From Nocardia nova (GTDB lineage Bacteria > Actinomycetota > Actinomycetes > Mycobacteriales > Mycobacteriaceae), in NCBI RefSeq assembly GCF_002933465.1, contig NZ_PSZE01000019.1:58898-122897 (forward strand): a stretch of DNA of 64,000 nucleotides. The letters are read 5' to 3'. The stretch's first letter is position 1, and every line of letters begins with the position of its first letter. Shown here one piece after another: positions 7,874-17,910 of the stretch. The notes beneath the pieces were generated by a model, which searched no databases, was not told the origin of the DNA, and saw nothing but the letters and a program-made list of their open reading frames with translations. The translations under genes were made by a program, and so were the position numbers.

Positions 7874-8910
7874 TCCGAGTCGTCCCTCGGCACGTATCGC
7901 CACACCGGCAGCAATGCCTGTTCGTCCAGCGGTTCGGGTCCGGTGTGGGCGGTGGCGTGCAGGCGGGCCGTCGCGGAGCCCGCATCCAGACCGGCTCCGA
8001 TGAGTACCAGCCGGGTTTCGCGGGTTTCGCCGCGCGACCACGCGGCCGGCTCGAAGACCACATGCCGACCGACCATGTGCAGCAGGAACTTCCGGTTCTC
8101 ACCGCGCACGCCGAAAGCGGTGGCGCCCTTGGCGCGGAACAGGCCCGACGGCGGATCCTCCAGGAATCCGACCAGGCGGCGCGGGTCGAGATCGGTTGCG
8201 GTGGTGAACGATACGCTGTCGTAGCCGTCGTGCAGATGGCGGTGACCGGGCGCGTCGTGGTCGTGATCGTCGAGCAGTTCGTCGAACGACAACTGCCGGG
8301 CGATCGTCGCGTCGCCGCGTTCGGGAACGTCGAACAGCAGCGGCGGATCGATGCGGCCGTGCGCGGTGGCATAGACCGGCACTCCTGCGGCGATTCCCTC
8401 GATTTCCGCGCGCAGTCCGTCCAGCCGTGCGGCCGGTACCCGGTCGGCCTTGTTCAGCACGATCAGGTCCGCCAGGCGCAGATGCGCGGCCAGTTCGGGA
8501 TGGCGGGCGCGGCTGTCGTCGAAATGCTCGGCGTCCACGACCTCGATCAATCCGCCGTAGCGAATGCGCGGATTGTCGCTGCCGATGACCATGCGGATCA
8601 GGTTGCGAGGTTCGGCGAGGCCGCTGGCCTCCACCACGATCACGTCGATGCCGTGGCGCGGCTCGGCCAGCCGGGCGAACATCTCGTCGAGTTCGGTGAC
8701 GTCCACCGCACAGCACACACAGCCGTTGCCCAGCGAGACCATGGCGTCCACCTGGCCCGCGACCAGCATGGCGTCGATATTCACCGCACCGAAATCGTTG
8801 ACCACGACACCGATCCGGGCCTCGCGTCGCCGCAGCAGATGGTTCAGCAGCGTGGTCTTACCGGCTCCCAGAAATCCCGCGACCACCAGAACAGGTATGC
8901 GCCGATCCAT
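7861..8910 (-). CDS. CobW/G3E family GTP-binding metal chaperone
   Basis: A 349-residue COG0523-type GTPase. Walker A GFLGAGKT is at residues 12-19, the metal-binding CxCC motif GCVCC at 63-67, and the NKAD guanine-recognition motif at 153-156. A His/Asp-rich loop at 214-228 probably binds metal before the C-terminal CobW_C domain. Such proteins deliver Zn, Co or Ni to client enzymes or serve during zinc limitation; which metal applies here is not decided by sequence. ATG 8910 gives the canonical N-terminus; no Zur-like palindrome is visible upstream. A zinc-free L36 gene with a probable Zur box lies 7.7 kb away. Confidence 0.88.
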   Translation of the reverse strand: MDRRIPVLVVAGFLGAGKTTLLNHLLRRREARIGVVVNDFGAVNIDAMLVAGQVDAMVSLGNGCVCCAVDVTELDEMFARLAEPRHGIDVIVVEASGLAEPRNLIRMVIGSDNPRIRYGGLIEVVDAEHFDDSRARHPELAAHLRLADLIVLNKADRVPAARLDGLRAEIEGIAAGVPVYATAHGRIDPPLLFDVPERGDATIARQLSFDELLDDHDHDAPGHRHLHDGYDSVSFTTATDLDPRRLVGFLEDPPSGLFRAKGATAFGVRGENRKFLLHMVGRHVVFEPAAWSRGETRETRLVLIGAGLDAGSATARLHATAHTGPEPLDEQALLPVWRYVPRDDSDQSA

Positions 8911-8940
8911 TCGGCCGAGCTTACCCAGGCCCGGACGAGG

Positions 8941-8976
8941 TCGTGCCCGCCCCTTCGCGCGGAGGGGCGGGCACGA
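8941..8976 (-). terminator. Terminator of the amidase gene
   Basis: A perfect 14-bp stem (8941-8954 with 8963-8976) and 8-nt loop directly after the amidase stop codon on the minus strand and upstream of the G3E gene, separating the two transcripts. Confidence 0.75.
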
Positions 8977-8986
8977 TCGGGGCCGT

Positions 8987-10426
8987 TTACTTACTCGGCC
9001 CCAGGAGAATGGAGACCAGGGTGTAGGCCAGATTCGCCAGTTCGGAATCGAGCGCACCGTCGCCCAAGCCGAGCGATTTCGCCAGCGGCAGCAGCAACCG
9101 CATGGCGGTGGTCGCGAGATTACCGGCGCCGGAACCCGATTGCGGTTTCTGCGCGCCGCTGGTTCCGGGTGTGGTCGAGGTCTGCGGTGAGACCCCGGAC
9201 GTGCCCGGATCGGTGTTCGAAAGGGTCCCCGGCGCCGTTCGATACGTACCGGCCGGAGCCCCCGCCGGATTCGAACCCGGTTGCGTCGTGGCCGGAGCCG
9301 ACGGCGCGGTGGACGTCGGCGCGGACTGCGTGCTGGCGGGTGCGGAGTTCGGCCCGCCACGGAGTGCGTCGGTTGCCGAATTATGTTGCGTTGAATCAGA
9401 ATTCTGGGTCCCCGAGTTCTGGGCGCCGAGATTCGGTGTCGCCGATCCCTGCGGGGACGCACTCTCCGGCGCGGCATTCTGCGGTGCCGGACTGTGCGGG
9501 GTAGCGCTCGGCGACGTGGCGCTCTGTGACGTACCGGTCTGCGGCGCGGAATTGTCCTGCCCCGGCGCTGACTGCGGCGCGCTCGTGGGACTGTCGGCGG
9601 GCGACGCGGCCGGTGAGGTACTGCCAGGAGCGACTCCGATCAGATAACTCACCAGTCCGGTCGTTATCGCGATGGCATGCTTGAGCTGCCCCTCGGGCGA
9701 TTCGAGCATTTTCGCGTCGTCGACATTCGCGCCGTTGCCCATTTCGATGAAGACGTCGGGCACCTCGGTCAGTGCCGGGCCCGCGATATCGGACCGGGTC
9801 TGCAGACCGTCGACCGCGCCCGCGTAATCGGCGGGCGTGAACCCGGCCTGTTTGTACGCGTCGCGCATGGCGTTCGTGGCCACCTGACCGGCACCCGACT
9901 GCGCTTCGTTCGCCTTGGCATCGGGAACCGGCAACTGCGGCACGATCAGATGGAATCCGTGATCCTGTTCCGGTGCGCCGTCGGCGTGGATGCTGACGGC
10001 CACCGCGGCGCCGGAGCTGTTGGCCGCCGCGGCGCGTTCGTCGACACATCCGCCCCATCCGGTGTCGTCCTGGCGGCTCATCACGACGTGCGCGCCGAGC
10101 GCCTCGAGTGACTGCCGGACCAGCTGTGCCACATTCCAGTTGATGGTGTGCTCGGGCACGCCGTTGCGGGTGGTCATTCCCGTGGTCTGACACTCCTTGG
10201 TGCCACCACGGCCGTTGTTCACTGGACGATTGAGGTCCTCGTTGTGGTTGCTGCCCTGATGGCCCGGGTCCAGAAATACCGTCTTACCCACCAATTTGGT
10301 CGACATATCGGGATCTGCGGGCGCGGCCGGCGCGGCGAGGGCGGCGGCGGGCGCCAGCACACCGGCCGTGGTGACCGCGGCGACGGCGAGCCTGACTCCG
10401 GTCTTGATGATGCGTGGATGGTTCAT
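8987..10426 (-). CDS. Secreted N-acetylmuramoyl-L-alanine amidase
   Basis: A 479-residue Amidase_3 zinc enzyme that cleaves the lactyl-amide bond between muramic acid and the stem peptide. Residues 1-35 form a signal peptide (AAVTTAGVLAPAAALAA). Zinc ligands and catalytic residues are visible: His56 in DPGHQG, Glu92 in PEHTINW, His147 in SIHADG and Glu228 in FIEMGN. The catalytic domain resembles mycobacterial Ami1 (Rv3717) and ends near 265. Residues 275-450 are a low-complexity tail rich in Ser, Pro, Thr, Ala, Asn and Gln, probably a wall-spanning spacer, ending in a short helical segment. ATG 10426 fits the signal peptide; a GTG at 10441 is an alternative with a better placed purine tract upstream. 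Confidence 0.87.
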   Translation of the reverse strand: MNHPRIIKTGVRLAVAAVTTAGVLAPAAALAAPAAPADPDMSTKLVGKTVFLDPGHQGSNHNEDLNRPVNNGRGGTKECQTTGMTTRNGVPEHTINWNVAQLVRQSLEALGAHVVMSRQDDTGWGGCVDERAAAANSSGAAVAVSIHADGAPEQDHGFHLIVPQLPVPDAKANEAQSGAGQVATNAMRDAYKQAGFTPADYAGAVDGLQTRSDIAGPALTEVPDVFIEMGNGANVDDAKMLESPEGQLKHAIAITTGLVSYLIGVAPGSTSPAASPADSPTSAPQSAPGQDNSAPQTGTSQSATSPSATPHSPAPQNAAPESASPQGSATPNLGAQNSGTQNSDSTQHNSATDALRGGPNSAPASTQSAPTSTAPSAPATTQPGSNPAGAPAGTYRTAPGTLSNTDPGTSGVSPQTSTTPGTSGAQKPQSGSGAGNLATTAMRLLLPLAKSLGLGDGALDSELANLAYTLVSILLGPSK

Positions 10427-11152
10427 GTTCGGACGGCGCACCCGGAGGCGGGCACACCCCTCCCTTCCCACTAGTAACATCAAACCCAGTGGTTCACTGT
10501 TGCAACGGCAGCATCACATACGCAAGCTCAGTTATCGAACCGTTACCCCTATTAGAGCTGCGGTGACGCCTCATTTTTGCAGACACGCCGGTCGTCCCGT
10601 CGATTCTGCGTCAGCCAGCAGGAAAAACGGACACCCCAGAGCTATCCCATCGCAGCCACCTCGCCGGCGGCACGGAACAACCGGAAGGTTTGTGGTGCTG
10701 ACCACATCGCGGCTGGATCCGGAGGTCATGCGCATCATTGCCCGAATGTCGCTGCGGCTGTTCGAATCCGCACGATCCGCCGATATCCAGGCCCGCGGCC
10801 GAAAATGTCGAGATGCTGAACGCGGATGATTCGCCATAGTAATTCAATTCTGAAATATCACTGTGTTGCACGGGTCGTCGGCGCTGCAGTACGTTCCCAT
10901 CTCGCACCTCGGCGGTCGAACCGCACGCCGGTGCCGTCCCCGTGGGCGCGAGGGGATCCCGCGGGGACGTTCTACGACAGCATTTCCCGGCCGCCTGCCC
11001 ACCGCCCACCGGGCATTGTCGAATCTCCAGATATTTCTCCGATCCGGTCCGCGCCTATCGGAATTCTGATAGACCAAGGCCCCGGAAGATGCGGGGATCT
11101 TCTCCGGCCGCCCCATAGTCGGTGGCCGTCTGCGATATCGAGGAGGACCGCC
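10427..11152. other. Gene-poor interval of about 0.7 kb
   Basis: The left part must carry the amidase promoter. A short plus-strand frame at 10692-10829 (45 codons, GTG start, GGAAGG 4 bases upstream) has an alpha-helical composition (VMRIIARMSLRLFE) and could be a small gene, but I recognise nothing in it. Base composition is less GC-rich around 10490-10570 and 10830-10870. Longer frames here look like shadows without a credible ribosome binding site. Confidence 0.5.
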
Positions 11153-11557
11153 GTGCGTGGACGCACCTTTGTGATCGCCGGGGCCGTCGCGTCCACGGTG
11201 ACGATGCTCGGATCCGGCACTGCTGCCGCCGATCCGGCGACGAACATCCCCGGGGACGGGATGTACCGGGTCGGGGTCGATATCGCGCCCGGTATCTATC
11301 AGTCCGCAGGGCCGGCGGACCCGGCGCACGACTGTTCCTGGGAGCGCCTGTGGAAAATTCCCGAACCCGGTGATCCGCCGGACCCGAACGGCGCCATCGT
11401 CGCCAGCGACCGCACCCACACCGCTCCGGTGCGGGTGCTGATCAAACCGTCCGATGTCGCGTTCGCCTCGGCCAACTGCGGCGGCTGGGTGATGATGCCG
11501 GCACCGCCTCCGACCGGCTCCTACGGGCCGGGAGGGTTGTTCGGCAGCGAGTACTGA
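11153..11557 (+). CDS. Small secreted protein of unknown function
   Basis: A 134-residue protein with a clear Sec signal peptide (residues 1-27, cleavage after GTAAA) and a mature domain of about 105 residues with two cysteines (CSWERLW and ANCGGW), likely a disulfide. The mature part repeats the pattern GMYRVGVDIAPGIYQSAG, a beta-rich motif seen in many actinobacterial exported proteins of unknown function. AGGAGG at 11141-11146 places the start at GTG 11153. There is no lipobox cysteine, so it should be released or wall-retained. No function is assigned. Confidence 0.8.
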   Translation: MRGRTFVIAGAVASTVTMLGSGTAAADPATNIPGDGMYRVGVDIAPGIYQSAGPADPAHDCSWERLWKIPEPGDPPDPNGAIVASDRTHTAPVRVLIKPSDVAFASANCGGWVMMPAPPPTGSYGPGGLFGSEY

Positions 11558-11680
11558 ACGAGTCCGATCCGGCGCGGTGTATCCGATCGGGTGCGCCGCG
11601 CCGGATCCGTACCCGCAACCTGCCGCGGCCGCGATGTTAGTGTCCCGCTGAGATCCGGTGGATCGAGCGGAGGGATGCGG

Positions 11681-12774
11681 ATGGCGCGGCCGAGTCCGGT
11701 GATGAGTCGTCGGTCGCTGGCCGACGGCCGCGAGATCATCTACTTCGACAGCGAGCCGGTGCCGCGCACCGCCGCCGACACCCGGGATCTGCCCCGGACC
11801 GGTACGCATTCCCAGGCACGTTTCGATCCGCTGCTCGGTGAGTGGGTGGTGATCGCCTCGCACCGCCAAAGCCGGACCTTCCTGCCCCCGGCGGATCTGT
11901 GTCCGCTGTGCCCGTCGCGCCCCGGCCATCTCACCGAGGTCCCCGAGGCCGACTATCAGGTCGTGGTGTTCGAGAATCGCTTTCCGTCACTGTCGACCGG
12001 CCGCGCCGAACTTCCCGACCACGTCGAAGGGTCGCCGGAGACGTTGCTGCGCAACGGTTTCGGCCGCTGCGAGGTCGTGTGCTTCACCAGCGACCACACC
12101 AGTTCGTTCGCCGGGCTCGATCCGGGCCGGGTGCGCCTGGTGGTGGACGCGTGGGCCCAGCGCAGCGCCGAACTCGGGGCGCTCGACGGCGTCGCCCAGG
12201 TGTTCTGCTTCGAGAATCACGGCGAGGAGATCGGTGTCACGCTGTCGCATCCGCACGGCCAGATCTACGCCTACCCCTTCCCCACCCCGCGCACGGCGAC
12301 GATGGTGGCTAACGCCGCCCGTCATCGAAAGGCGCACGGCAGCAATCTGTTCGGCGATCTCCTCGGCGCCGAACGTGCCGCCGGTATCCGGGTGGTCGCG
12401 GCGAACGAGGAATGGACCGCCTTCGTACCGCCGTTCGCCCGCTGGCCCTACGAAGTTCAGTTCTATCCGCACCGCCGGGTGGCCGATATCCCCGATCTCG
12501 ACGATGCCCAGCGCGACGGCTTCGCGCATTTGTACCTGGATGTGCAGCAACGCTTCGCGCGCCGGTTCGACACCCCCATGCCGTACGTCGCGGCATGGAA
12601 TCAAGCGCCGAAATCCGTTGGGCCGTTCGATGACTGGTGGCTGCACCTGCAGCTGTTCTCGATTCGGCGGACGGCGCACAAGTTGAAGTATCTGGCCGGT
12701 TCGGAATCGGGGATGAACGTCTTCATCAGCGACACCACACCCGAGACCGTGGCCGCCGAACTGCGGGAGGTGCG

Positions 12775-12778
<4 letters not shown>
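11681..12778 (+). CDS. galT: Galactose-1-phosphate uridylyltransferase
   Basis: A 365-residue Leloir-pathway enzyme exchanging UMP between UDP-glucose and galactose-1-phosphate. The zinc-site cysteines CPLC are at 74-77 and the active-site HPH, whose second histidine becomes uridylylated, is at 190-192 in SHPHGQIYAY. ATG 11681 has GGAGGG six bases upstream; an ATG two codons earlier sits on top of that Shine-Dalgarno. It overlaps galK by 4 bp (GTGA), so the pair is an operon. galE is not in the window. Confidence 0.93.
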
Positions 12779-13881
<1,103 letters not shown>

Positions 13882-13924
13882 CCAGGCGGCCTGGCGGCAC
13901 TAGGGTGGGGCGCCCTGACCAGGC

Positions 13925-14120
13925 GCGGAACTGCGGTCACCGCGCGAGCAATTGCCAGCGGACCACCCCGATATCCGGGTTTCGCTGATGTGGACGACCA
14001 CGAGGCGGTCCCCCGCGTATTCGCAGGATTCCGCGACGAATTCGGCGGATTGGATCGCGTGATCGTCAATGCCGGCTTGGGCACGGGCGCAGCGCTGGGC
14101 ATCGGGCGCGCGGATGCCGC
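13925..14120 (+). pseudogene. Fragment of a short-chain dehydrogenase
   Basis: Two adjoining frames recall the middle of an SDR: HPDIRVS just before a frame change near 13985, then DVDDHEAVPRVFAGFRDEFGGLDRVIVNAGLG, in which the D-V and VNAG motifs of the Rossmann fold are clear. The N-terminal glycine motif and the Ser-Tyr-Lys catalytic residues are absent. Only about 60 residues remain, so this is a relic. The bases to 14244 hold no further recognisable coding. Confidence 0.6.
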
Positions 14121-14244
14121 CGATGATCGCGGTGATGGTGTCGGCCACGCTGGTGCCAGCGCTGGTGCGGTTGATGGTGCCCGTTCGAGACCGTTACCCC
14201 GAAGGTAATGGACCTCGCGCCCGCGTCCGGGCAAGCTCGGCATC

Positions 14245-14646
14245 ATGATCGATACCGAAGGAACCCGGCTGTTCCACAGCACCATGCCGTTCACCGAGAA
14301 GCTCGGCGTCGAGGTGCTCGAGCACGGACCGAAGCTGGTGCGCAGCCGGCTCGCCTGGGACGAGAGCCTGTGCACCCTCGGCGGCGTCCTGCACGGCGGA
14401 GTGCTGATGTCGCTGGCCGACGCCACCGGCGCGGTATGCGCGTACCTGAATCTGCCGGAGGGCAAGCAGGGCACAACGACAGTGGAGTCGAAGACGAATT
14501 TCCTGCGGGCGATCCGGTCCGGCTACGCGGTGGCCTCGTCGGCGCCGCTGCACGCGGGGCGCAGCTTTATCGTGGTGGAAACCGAAATCCACGACGACGC
14601 CGGCAAACTCGTCGGCAAAGTCACCCAGACCCAAGCGGTGTTGTGA
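14245..14646 (+). CDS. PaaI-family hotdog thioesterase
   Basis: A 133-residue cytoplasmic hotdog-fold protein. The family core GGVLHGGVLMSLADA lies at residues 46-60 and a TVESKTNFLRA strand follows near 80. Such enzymes hydrolyse acyl- or aryl-CoA thioesters; the acyl group cannot be predicted. It ends at a short bidirectional hairpin shared with the convergent oxidoreductase remnant. Confidence 0.85.
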   Translation: MIDTEGTRLFHSTMPFTEKLGVEVLEHGPKLVRSRLAWDESLCTLGGVLHGGVLMSLADATGAVCAYLNLPEGKQGTTTVESKTNFLRAIRSGYAVASSAPLHAGRSFIVVETEIHDDAGKLVGKVTQTQAVL

Positions 14647-14661
14647 GCGCGAACGCGCTCA
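14644..14661. terminator. Short bidirectional hairpin
   Basis: TGAGCGC/GCGCTCA with a GAAC-type loop lies between the convergent thioesterase gene and the oxidoreductase remnant, overlapping both ends. Its 7-bp stem makes termination plausible but not certain. Confidence 0.4.
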
Positions 14662-15108
14662 TCTCAGGCCGAATTCGACGCTGATCGCCATCCGCCCCAC
14701 ACTGCGGCGGGTGGCGATCCGATCGACGACGGCATCCAACTCGGTCCAGTCGCGCACCTCCACGTAGGGACGTATCGCCTTCCCCTTCCACAGCTTCCAC
14801 AACTGCGCCCGATACTGCTCGATCAGTGCGGGTTCGGTCCGCGACAGCAGTCCCATCGAGAAGCCGGTGACCGTTTTGAGGTCACCCAGCAGCGTGGAGG
14901 TGTCGACCGCGCCACCGCCCGCGCTGAAGGCGACCAGCGTGCCGTGCGGGCCCAGGCTGTCGACCCCGCGCTGCACCATGTCGCCGCCGACACCGTCGAG
15001 GACGATGTCGACGGCGCCGGGCCACGGATCGTCGTACGTCAGCACCTCATCGGCGCCGCACTGCCGCACGAAATCGAATTTGCCCGCCGATCCGATCGCG
15101 GCGACCAC
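14659..15108 (-). pseudogene. C-terminal part of a zinc-type/quinone oxidoreductase (MDR family)
   Basis: About 149 residues of the second half of a medium-chain dehydrogenase/quinone oxidoreductase are intact: end of the Rossmann fold (GADEVLTYDD, DIVLDGVGGD, GTLVAFSAGGG) and the C-terminal catalytic lobe. The N-terminal half with the catalytic domain and the NADPH glycine loop is missing. The break is at about 15109, where the sequence runs directly into the C-terminal half of a TetR gene on the other strand. Confidence 0.8.
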
Positions 15109-15531
15109 GAGCAGTTCGTCGGCGCCCTCGCCGCGGCGGTCACCGCCCGTGCCGCGAACGAATCGGCTCTCGACGCGCTACGCCGCCTGTTCCGTTGCGC
15201 GGCAGAGGATTACGCGGCCGACGTCGGATTCTCGGGACCGGAGTTCAGCCGCATGCTCGCCGACAGCCCGACACTCACCGCGCGGGTGCGCGAACTACAC
15301 GAGTTGCGCGAACAGGCCCTGGCCGAGGTGCTGCCCGGTGACGACCTGCTGCGCCGGACGGCAGCCGCCCACTTGGCGGCGGCCAGCCGACTGCTGTTCC
15401 AGCGCATTCAGCAGCTGCAGCTGTCCGGCGCATCGCGGCGACGAGTCGCGGCCACCGTCACCGCCGAGGCCGAGCGAATCTTCGATCTGCTGGAACCGGC
15501 CTTCGGCGAGTACGGGCGCGCCTCAGAGTGA
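15109..15531 (+). pseudogene. C-terminal ligand domain of a TetR regulator, 5' end lost
   Basis: From about 15109 the plus strand reads EQFVGALAAAVTARAANES through to FGEYGRASE, the helical C-terminal domain of a TetR regulator. The DNA-binding domain and start codon are absent. An open frame extends left to 14944, but that part is antisense to the oxidoreductase remnant and does not resemble a TetR N-terminus. It overlaps the convergent luciferase-like gene by 9 bp, an ordinary arrangement, so the right border looks original and the left border is the damage. Confidence 0.75.
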
Positions 15532-16386
15532 ACGCAGGCGCGGCACCAGCTCCGCGGCGCGTTCGGCGTATTCCACCGGATTCCGGTCCGGCATGATGTC
15601 GAATTGCGTGATGCCCAGCGCCGCATAGCGTTCGGCGTCGGCGACGAAGACGTCCGGATCGTCCACGACCGGGCCGATGTAGGTGGCGGTCGTGCGGATC
15701 GCGTCGTAATCGCGCCCCTCGGCCGCACAGTGGGCACGCAGCACGTCGAGTTTGCGCGTGACGTCCTCCGGCGAGGAAGCGAACAGATTGCACGCATCGG
15801 CGTAGCGGGCGACCAGCAGCAGCGTCTTCTTCTCGCCACCACCACCGATCAGAATCGGCGGCCGCGGACGACTCAACGGCGCGGGTACGCACAGTGTTTC
15901 GTCGAGCTGATAATGCGCGCCCCGGTACGGGCCGTTGTCATCGCTCCACATCTGCAGGCAGATCTGCAGCGTCTCCTCGAGCCGTTCGAAGCGCTCCCCC
16001 ATCGGCACCAGCGGCACACCCAGCCCACGCTGCTCCCGCTCGTACCAGGACGCGCCGATGCCGAGCTGCGCCCGTCCTCCCGACAGCACATCGAGGGTGG
16101 TGACGATCTTGGCGAGCAGACCGGGATACCGGTACATCACACCGGTCACCAGCACGGCCAGGCGCATCCGCTCGGTCAGCGCGGCCACGTACCCCAGGGT
16201 CGTGTACGCCTCGAGCATCGGCTCCTCGGCCACCCCGGTGTGTTCCATCTGGAAGTAGTGATCCATCACCGTGAATTCGATGAAACCGGCCTGCTCGGCG
16301 ATCCGCGCGGTCTGCGCGATGGCATCCGCGGTGCGAGCCGGATCAGCGGGAGTCGAGAAGTTCCAGTAGTGCAGACTCAGTTCCAT
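15523..16386 (-). CDS. LLM class F420-dependent oxidoreductase
   Basis: A 287-residue TIM-barrel flavin/F420 enzyme of the luciferase-like family. Typical blocks are FTVMDHYFQME near residues 40-50, RMRLAVLVTGVMYRYPGLLAK near 80-100 and GGRAQLGIGASWYEREQ near 110-126. Actinobacteria use many such enzymes for F420H2-dependent reductions; the substrate is unknown. ATG 16386 overlaps the end of an upstream minus-strand frame (ATGGAACTGA), as in a coupled operon, but that upstream gene is now only a fragment. Confidence 0.87.
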   Translation of the reverse strand: MELSLHYWNFSTPADPARTADAIAQTARIAEQAGFIEFTVMDHYFQMEHTGVAEEPMLEAYTTLGYVAALTERMRLAVLVTGVMYRYPGLLAKIVTTLDVLSGGRAQLGIGASWYEREQRGLGVPLVPMGERFERLEETLQICLQMWSDDNGPYRGAHYQLDETLCVPAPLSRPRPPILIGGGGEKKTLLLVARYADACNLFASSPEDVTRKLDVLRAHCAAEGRDYDAIRTTATYIGPVVDDPDVFVADAERYAALGITQFDIMPDRNPVEYAERAAELVPRLRSL

Positions 16387-16620
16387 AACGCCTCGATTCT
16401 GCGCAGCGGTGGACAGGTGTCGATACCCGCACACAGCCTATCCGTCACCACGGCACCACCGGCGACGACCAGTGCGGGCGGCGTGAACCCGTTGCGGGCG
16501 TTGATCGCGGCCGCGGTCGCGACATCGCGGTTGTGTCCGGCGAGATCGAGCCCGGACGACAGCAGAAATACCTGGGAGACCCCGCGAACGGCGGGCGCCA
16601 ACATATCCGGCCGTCCAGCG
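16377..16620 (-). pseudogene. C-terminal fragment, possibly of a cobalamin-binding-domain protein
   Basis: The minus frame reads VFLLSSGLDLAGHNRDVA and FTPPALVVAGGAVV before stopping inside the start of the luciferase-like gene. Spacing and composition recall the last two strands of a B12-binding Rossmann domain as in some MerR-type regulators, but this is a weak resemblance. No start codon or N-terminal domain is visible to the right. The 4-base-class overlap with the next gene suggests it once was the upstream gene of that operon. The remainder up to 16792 is non-coding and holds the promoter of the next plus-strand gene. Confidence 0.3.
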
Positions 16621-16792
16621 CACCGGCCGATTCGAAAACCCCCGCCGGTGCGGGGCGCTGCGCCGATTTCGTGCGTCGGGCGGCCGTGCGGCACGAATTT
16701 TCGCCATCCGAGCGGCGCTCGCTCGCACACCGTAACTCGTTCGATACTGGTTAATAGCCCGCTATCGCATCCACCGGATCTATCCTGCCCAC

Positions 16793-17383
16793 ATGACAAC
16801 CAGCAAAGAGGGAGTTTACGTGGGGCCATTGCACCAATTGGCCCGTGGCGCATGGCAATCATTGCTGGTCATCGGCCTGCTGTCGGTGATCGTCGGGATT
16901 ATCGTGCTCGTCTGGCCCGGTCCGACGCTCGCCGTCGCCGGCATCCTGTTCGGCGTCTACCTGCTGATCTCGGGAATTCTGCAGTTGATCACCGCGTTCG
17001 GCCCGCACGTCGGCACCGGCTATCGGGTGCTGACCCTCATCAGCGGCATCCTGTCGTTCATCCTCGCCTTCTTCGCCTTCCGCAGCATCGGCAACTCCCT
17101 GGTGCTGCTGGCCCTGTGGATCGGCATCAGCTGGCTGTTCCGCGGCATCGCCGCCATGGTCGCGGGAGCCGAAGCGCCGCAAGGAGTTCCGGGCCGCGGC
17201 TGGGCGATCTTCTTCGGCGTCCTGCTGTTGATCGGCGGTGTCGCACTGGTGGTCTGGCCCATCCACTCGATCACCGTGCTGGCACTGGTCGTCGGCTGGT
17301 GGCTGATCTTCATGGGCGTGATGGAGATGATCTACGCCTTCGAGGTCCGCAGCGTGGCCAAAAAGACTCCCGCCGACCTGTGA
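16793..17383 (+). CDS. HdeD/DUF308 family integral membrane protein
   Basis: A 196-residue inner-membrane protein with six hydrophobic helices arranged as three pairs of the DUF308 repeat (for example VLVWPGPTLAVAGILFG and LVVWPIHSITVLALVVG). HdeD in enteric bacteria is linked to acid resistance; in actinobacteria the role is unknown. ATG 16793 follows a TATCCT -10-like element at leaderless distance. A GTG at 16820 with GAGGGA upstream is an alternative start that loses only nine residues. Confidence 0.85.
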   Translation: MTTSKEGVYVGPLHQLARGAWQSLLVIGLLSVIVGIIVLVWPGPTLAVAGILFGVYLLISGILQLITAFGPHVGTGYRVLTLISGILSFILAFFAFRSIGNSLVLLALWIGISWLFRGIAAMVAGAEAPQGVPGRGWAIFFGVLLLIGGVALVVWPIHSITVLALVVGWWLIFMGVMEMIYAFEVRSVAKKTPADL

Positions 17384-17400
17384 TCGGCCGGCACGACGCT

Positions 17401-17430
17401 TCGCCCCGGGCGCGAATCCGCCTGGGGCGA
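17401..17430 (+). terminator. Hairpin after the HdeD-like gene
   Basis: CGCCCC (17402-17407) pairs with GGGGCG (17424-17429) with further GC pairing inside, 18 bases past the stop codon. The stem is imperfect. Confidence 0.45.
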
Positions 17431-17590
17431 CGTCTTGTCCGAGGCCCTGGATTCGGACCGTAATACCCGCACAACGGCCGGTCACGCACTATTGCGCCAG
17501 TCCGGTGACTATAGGCACATGCGCCTGCGAACAGGGCCTTTCCCCTGCTACGGTCGGGTCCCCTACAGATTGCCCGCAAGGAGATTCACC

Positions 17591-17854
17591 ATGGGTATCA
17601 TCACGATGATCATCATCGGCCTCATCGCCGGTGCGATCGCTCGCCTCCTGGTTCCCGGTAAGGAGAACTTCGGCTGGATTCTGACCATCGTGCTAGGCAT
17701 CGTCGGCGGTTACGTCGGCGGGACCCTGGGCAGTCTGGTCTTCGCCCCCCACAAGTTCAGTGTCCACCCGCCCGTCCAGCACACTTTCCTCGGCGCGATC
17801 GTCGGTGCCGTGATCATTCTGGTCATCTACAAGGCGATCCGCAGTCGCGCCTGA
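17591..17854 (+). CDS. GlsB/YeaQ/YmgE family stress membrane protein
   Basis: An 87-residue protein with three membrane segments (MIIIGLIAGAIARLLVP, WILTIVLGIVGGYVGGTLG and LGAIVGAVIILVIYKAI), the size and pattern of the transglycosylase-associated (Tag) family, often stress-induced. AAGGAG about seven bases before ATG 17591 fixes the start. A 15-bp hairpin follows. Confidence 0.88.
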   Translation: MGIITMIIIGLIAGAIARLLVPGKENFGWILTIVLGIVGGYVGGTLGSLVFAPHKFSVHPPVQHTFLGAIVGAVIILVIYKAIRSRA

Positions 17855-17864
17855 GCGCACGAGA

Positions 17865-17899
17865 AACGGGCCCGGCTCCCTCGCGGAGCCGGGCCCGTT
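17865..17899. terminator. Strong bidirectional terminator
   Basis: A perfect 15-bp GC-rich stem (17865-17879 with 17885-17899) and 5-nt loop lie between the convergent GlsB-like and Mce genes and can serve both. Confidence 0.75.
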
Positions 17900-17910
17900 G
17901 CCGTCGCGGG

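Noticed and set aside
10844..11929. Long 361-codon minus-strand frame
   Set aside because: It is antisense to the secreted protein with a clear signal peptide and to the start of galT; its composition is typical of a GC-rich shadow frame.
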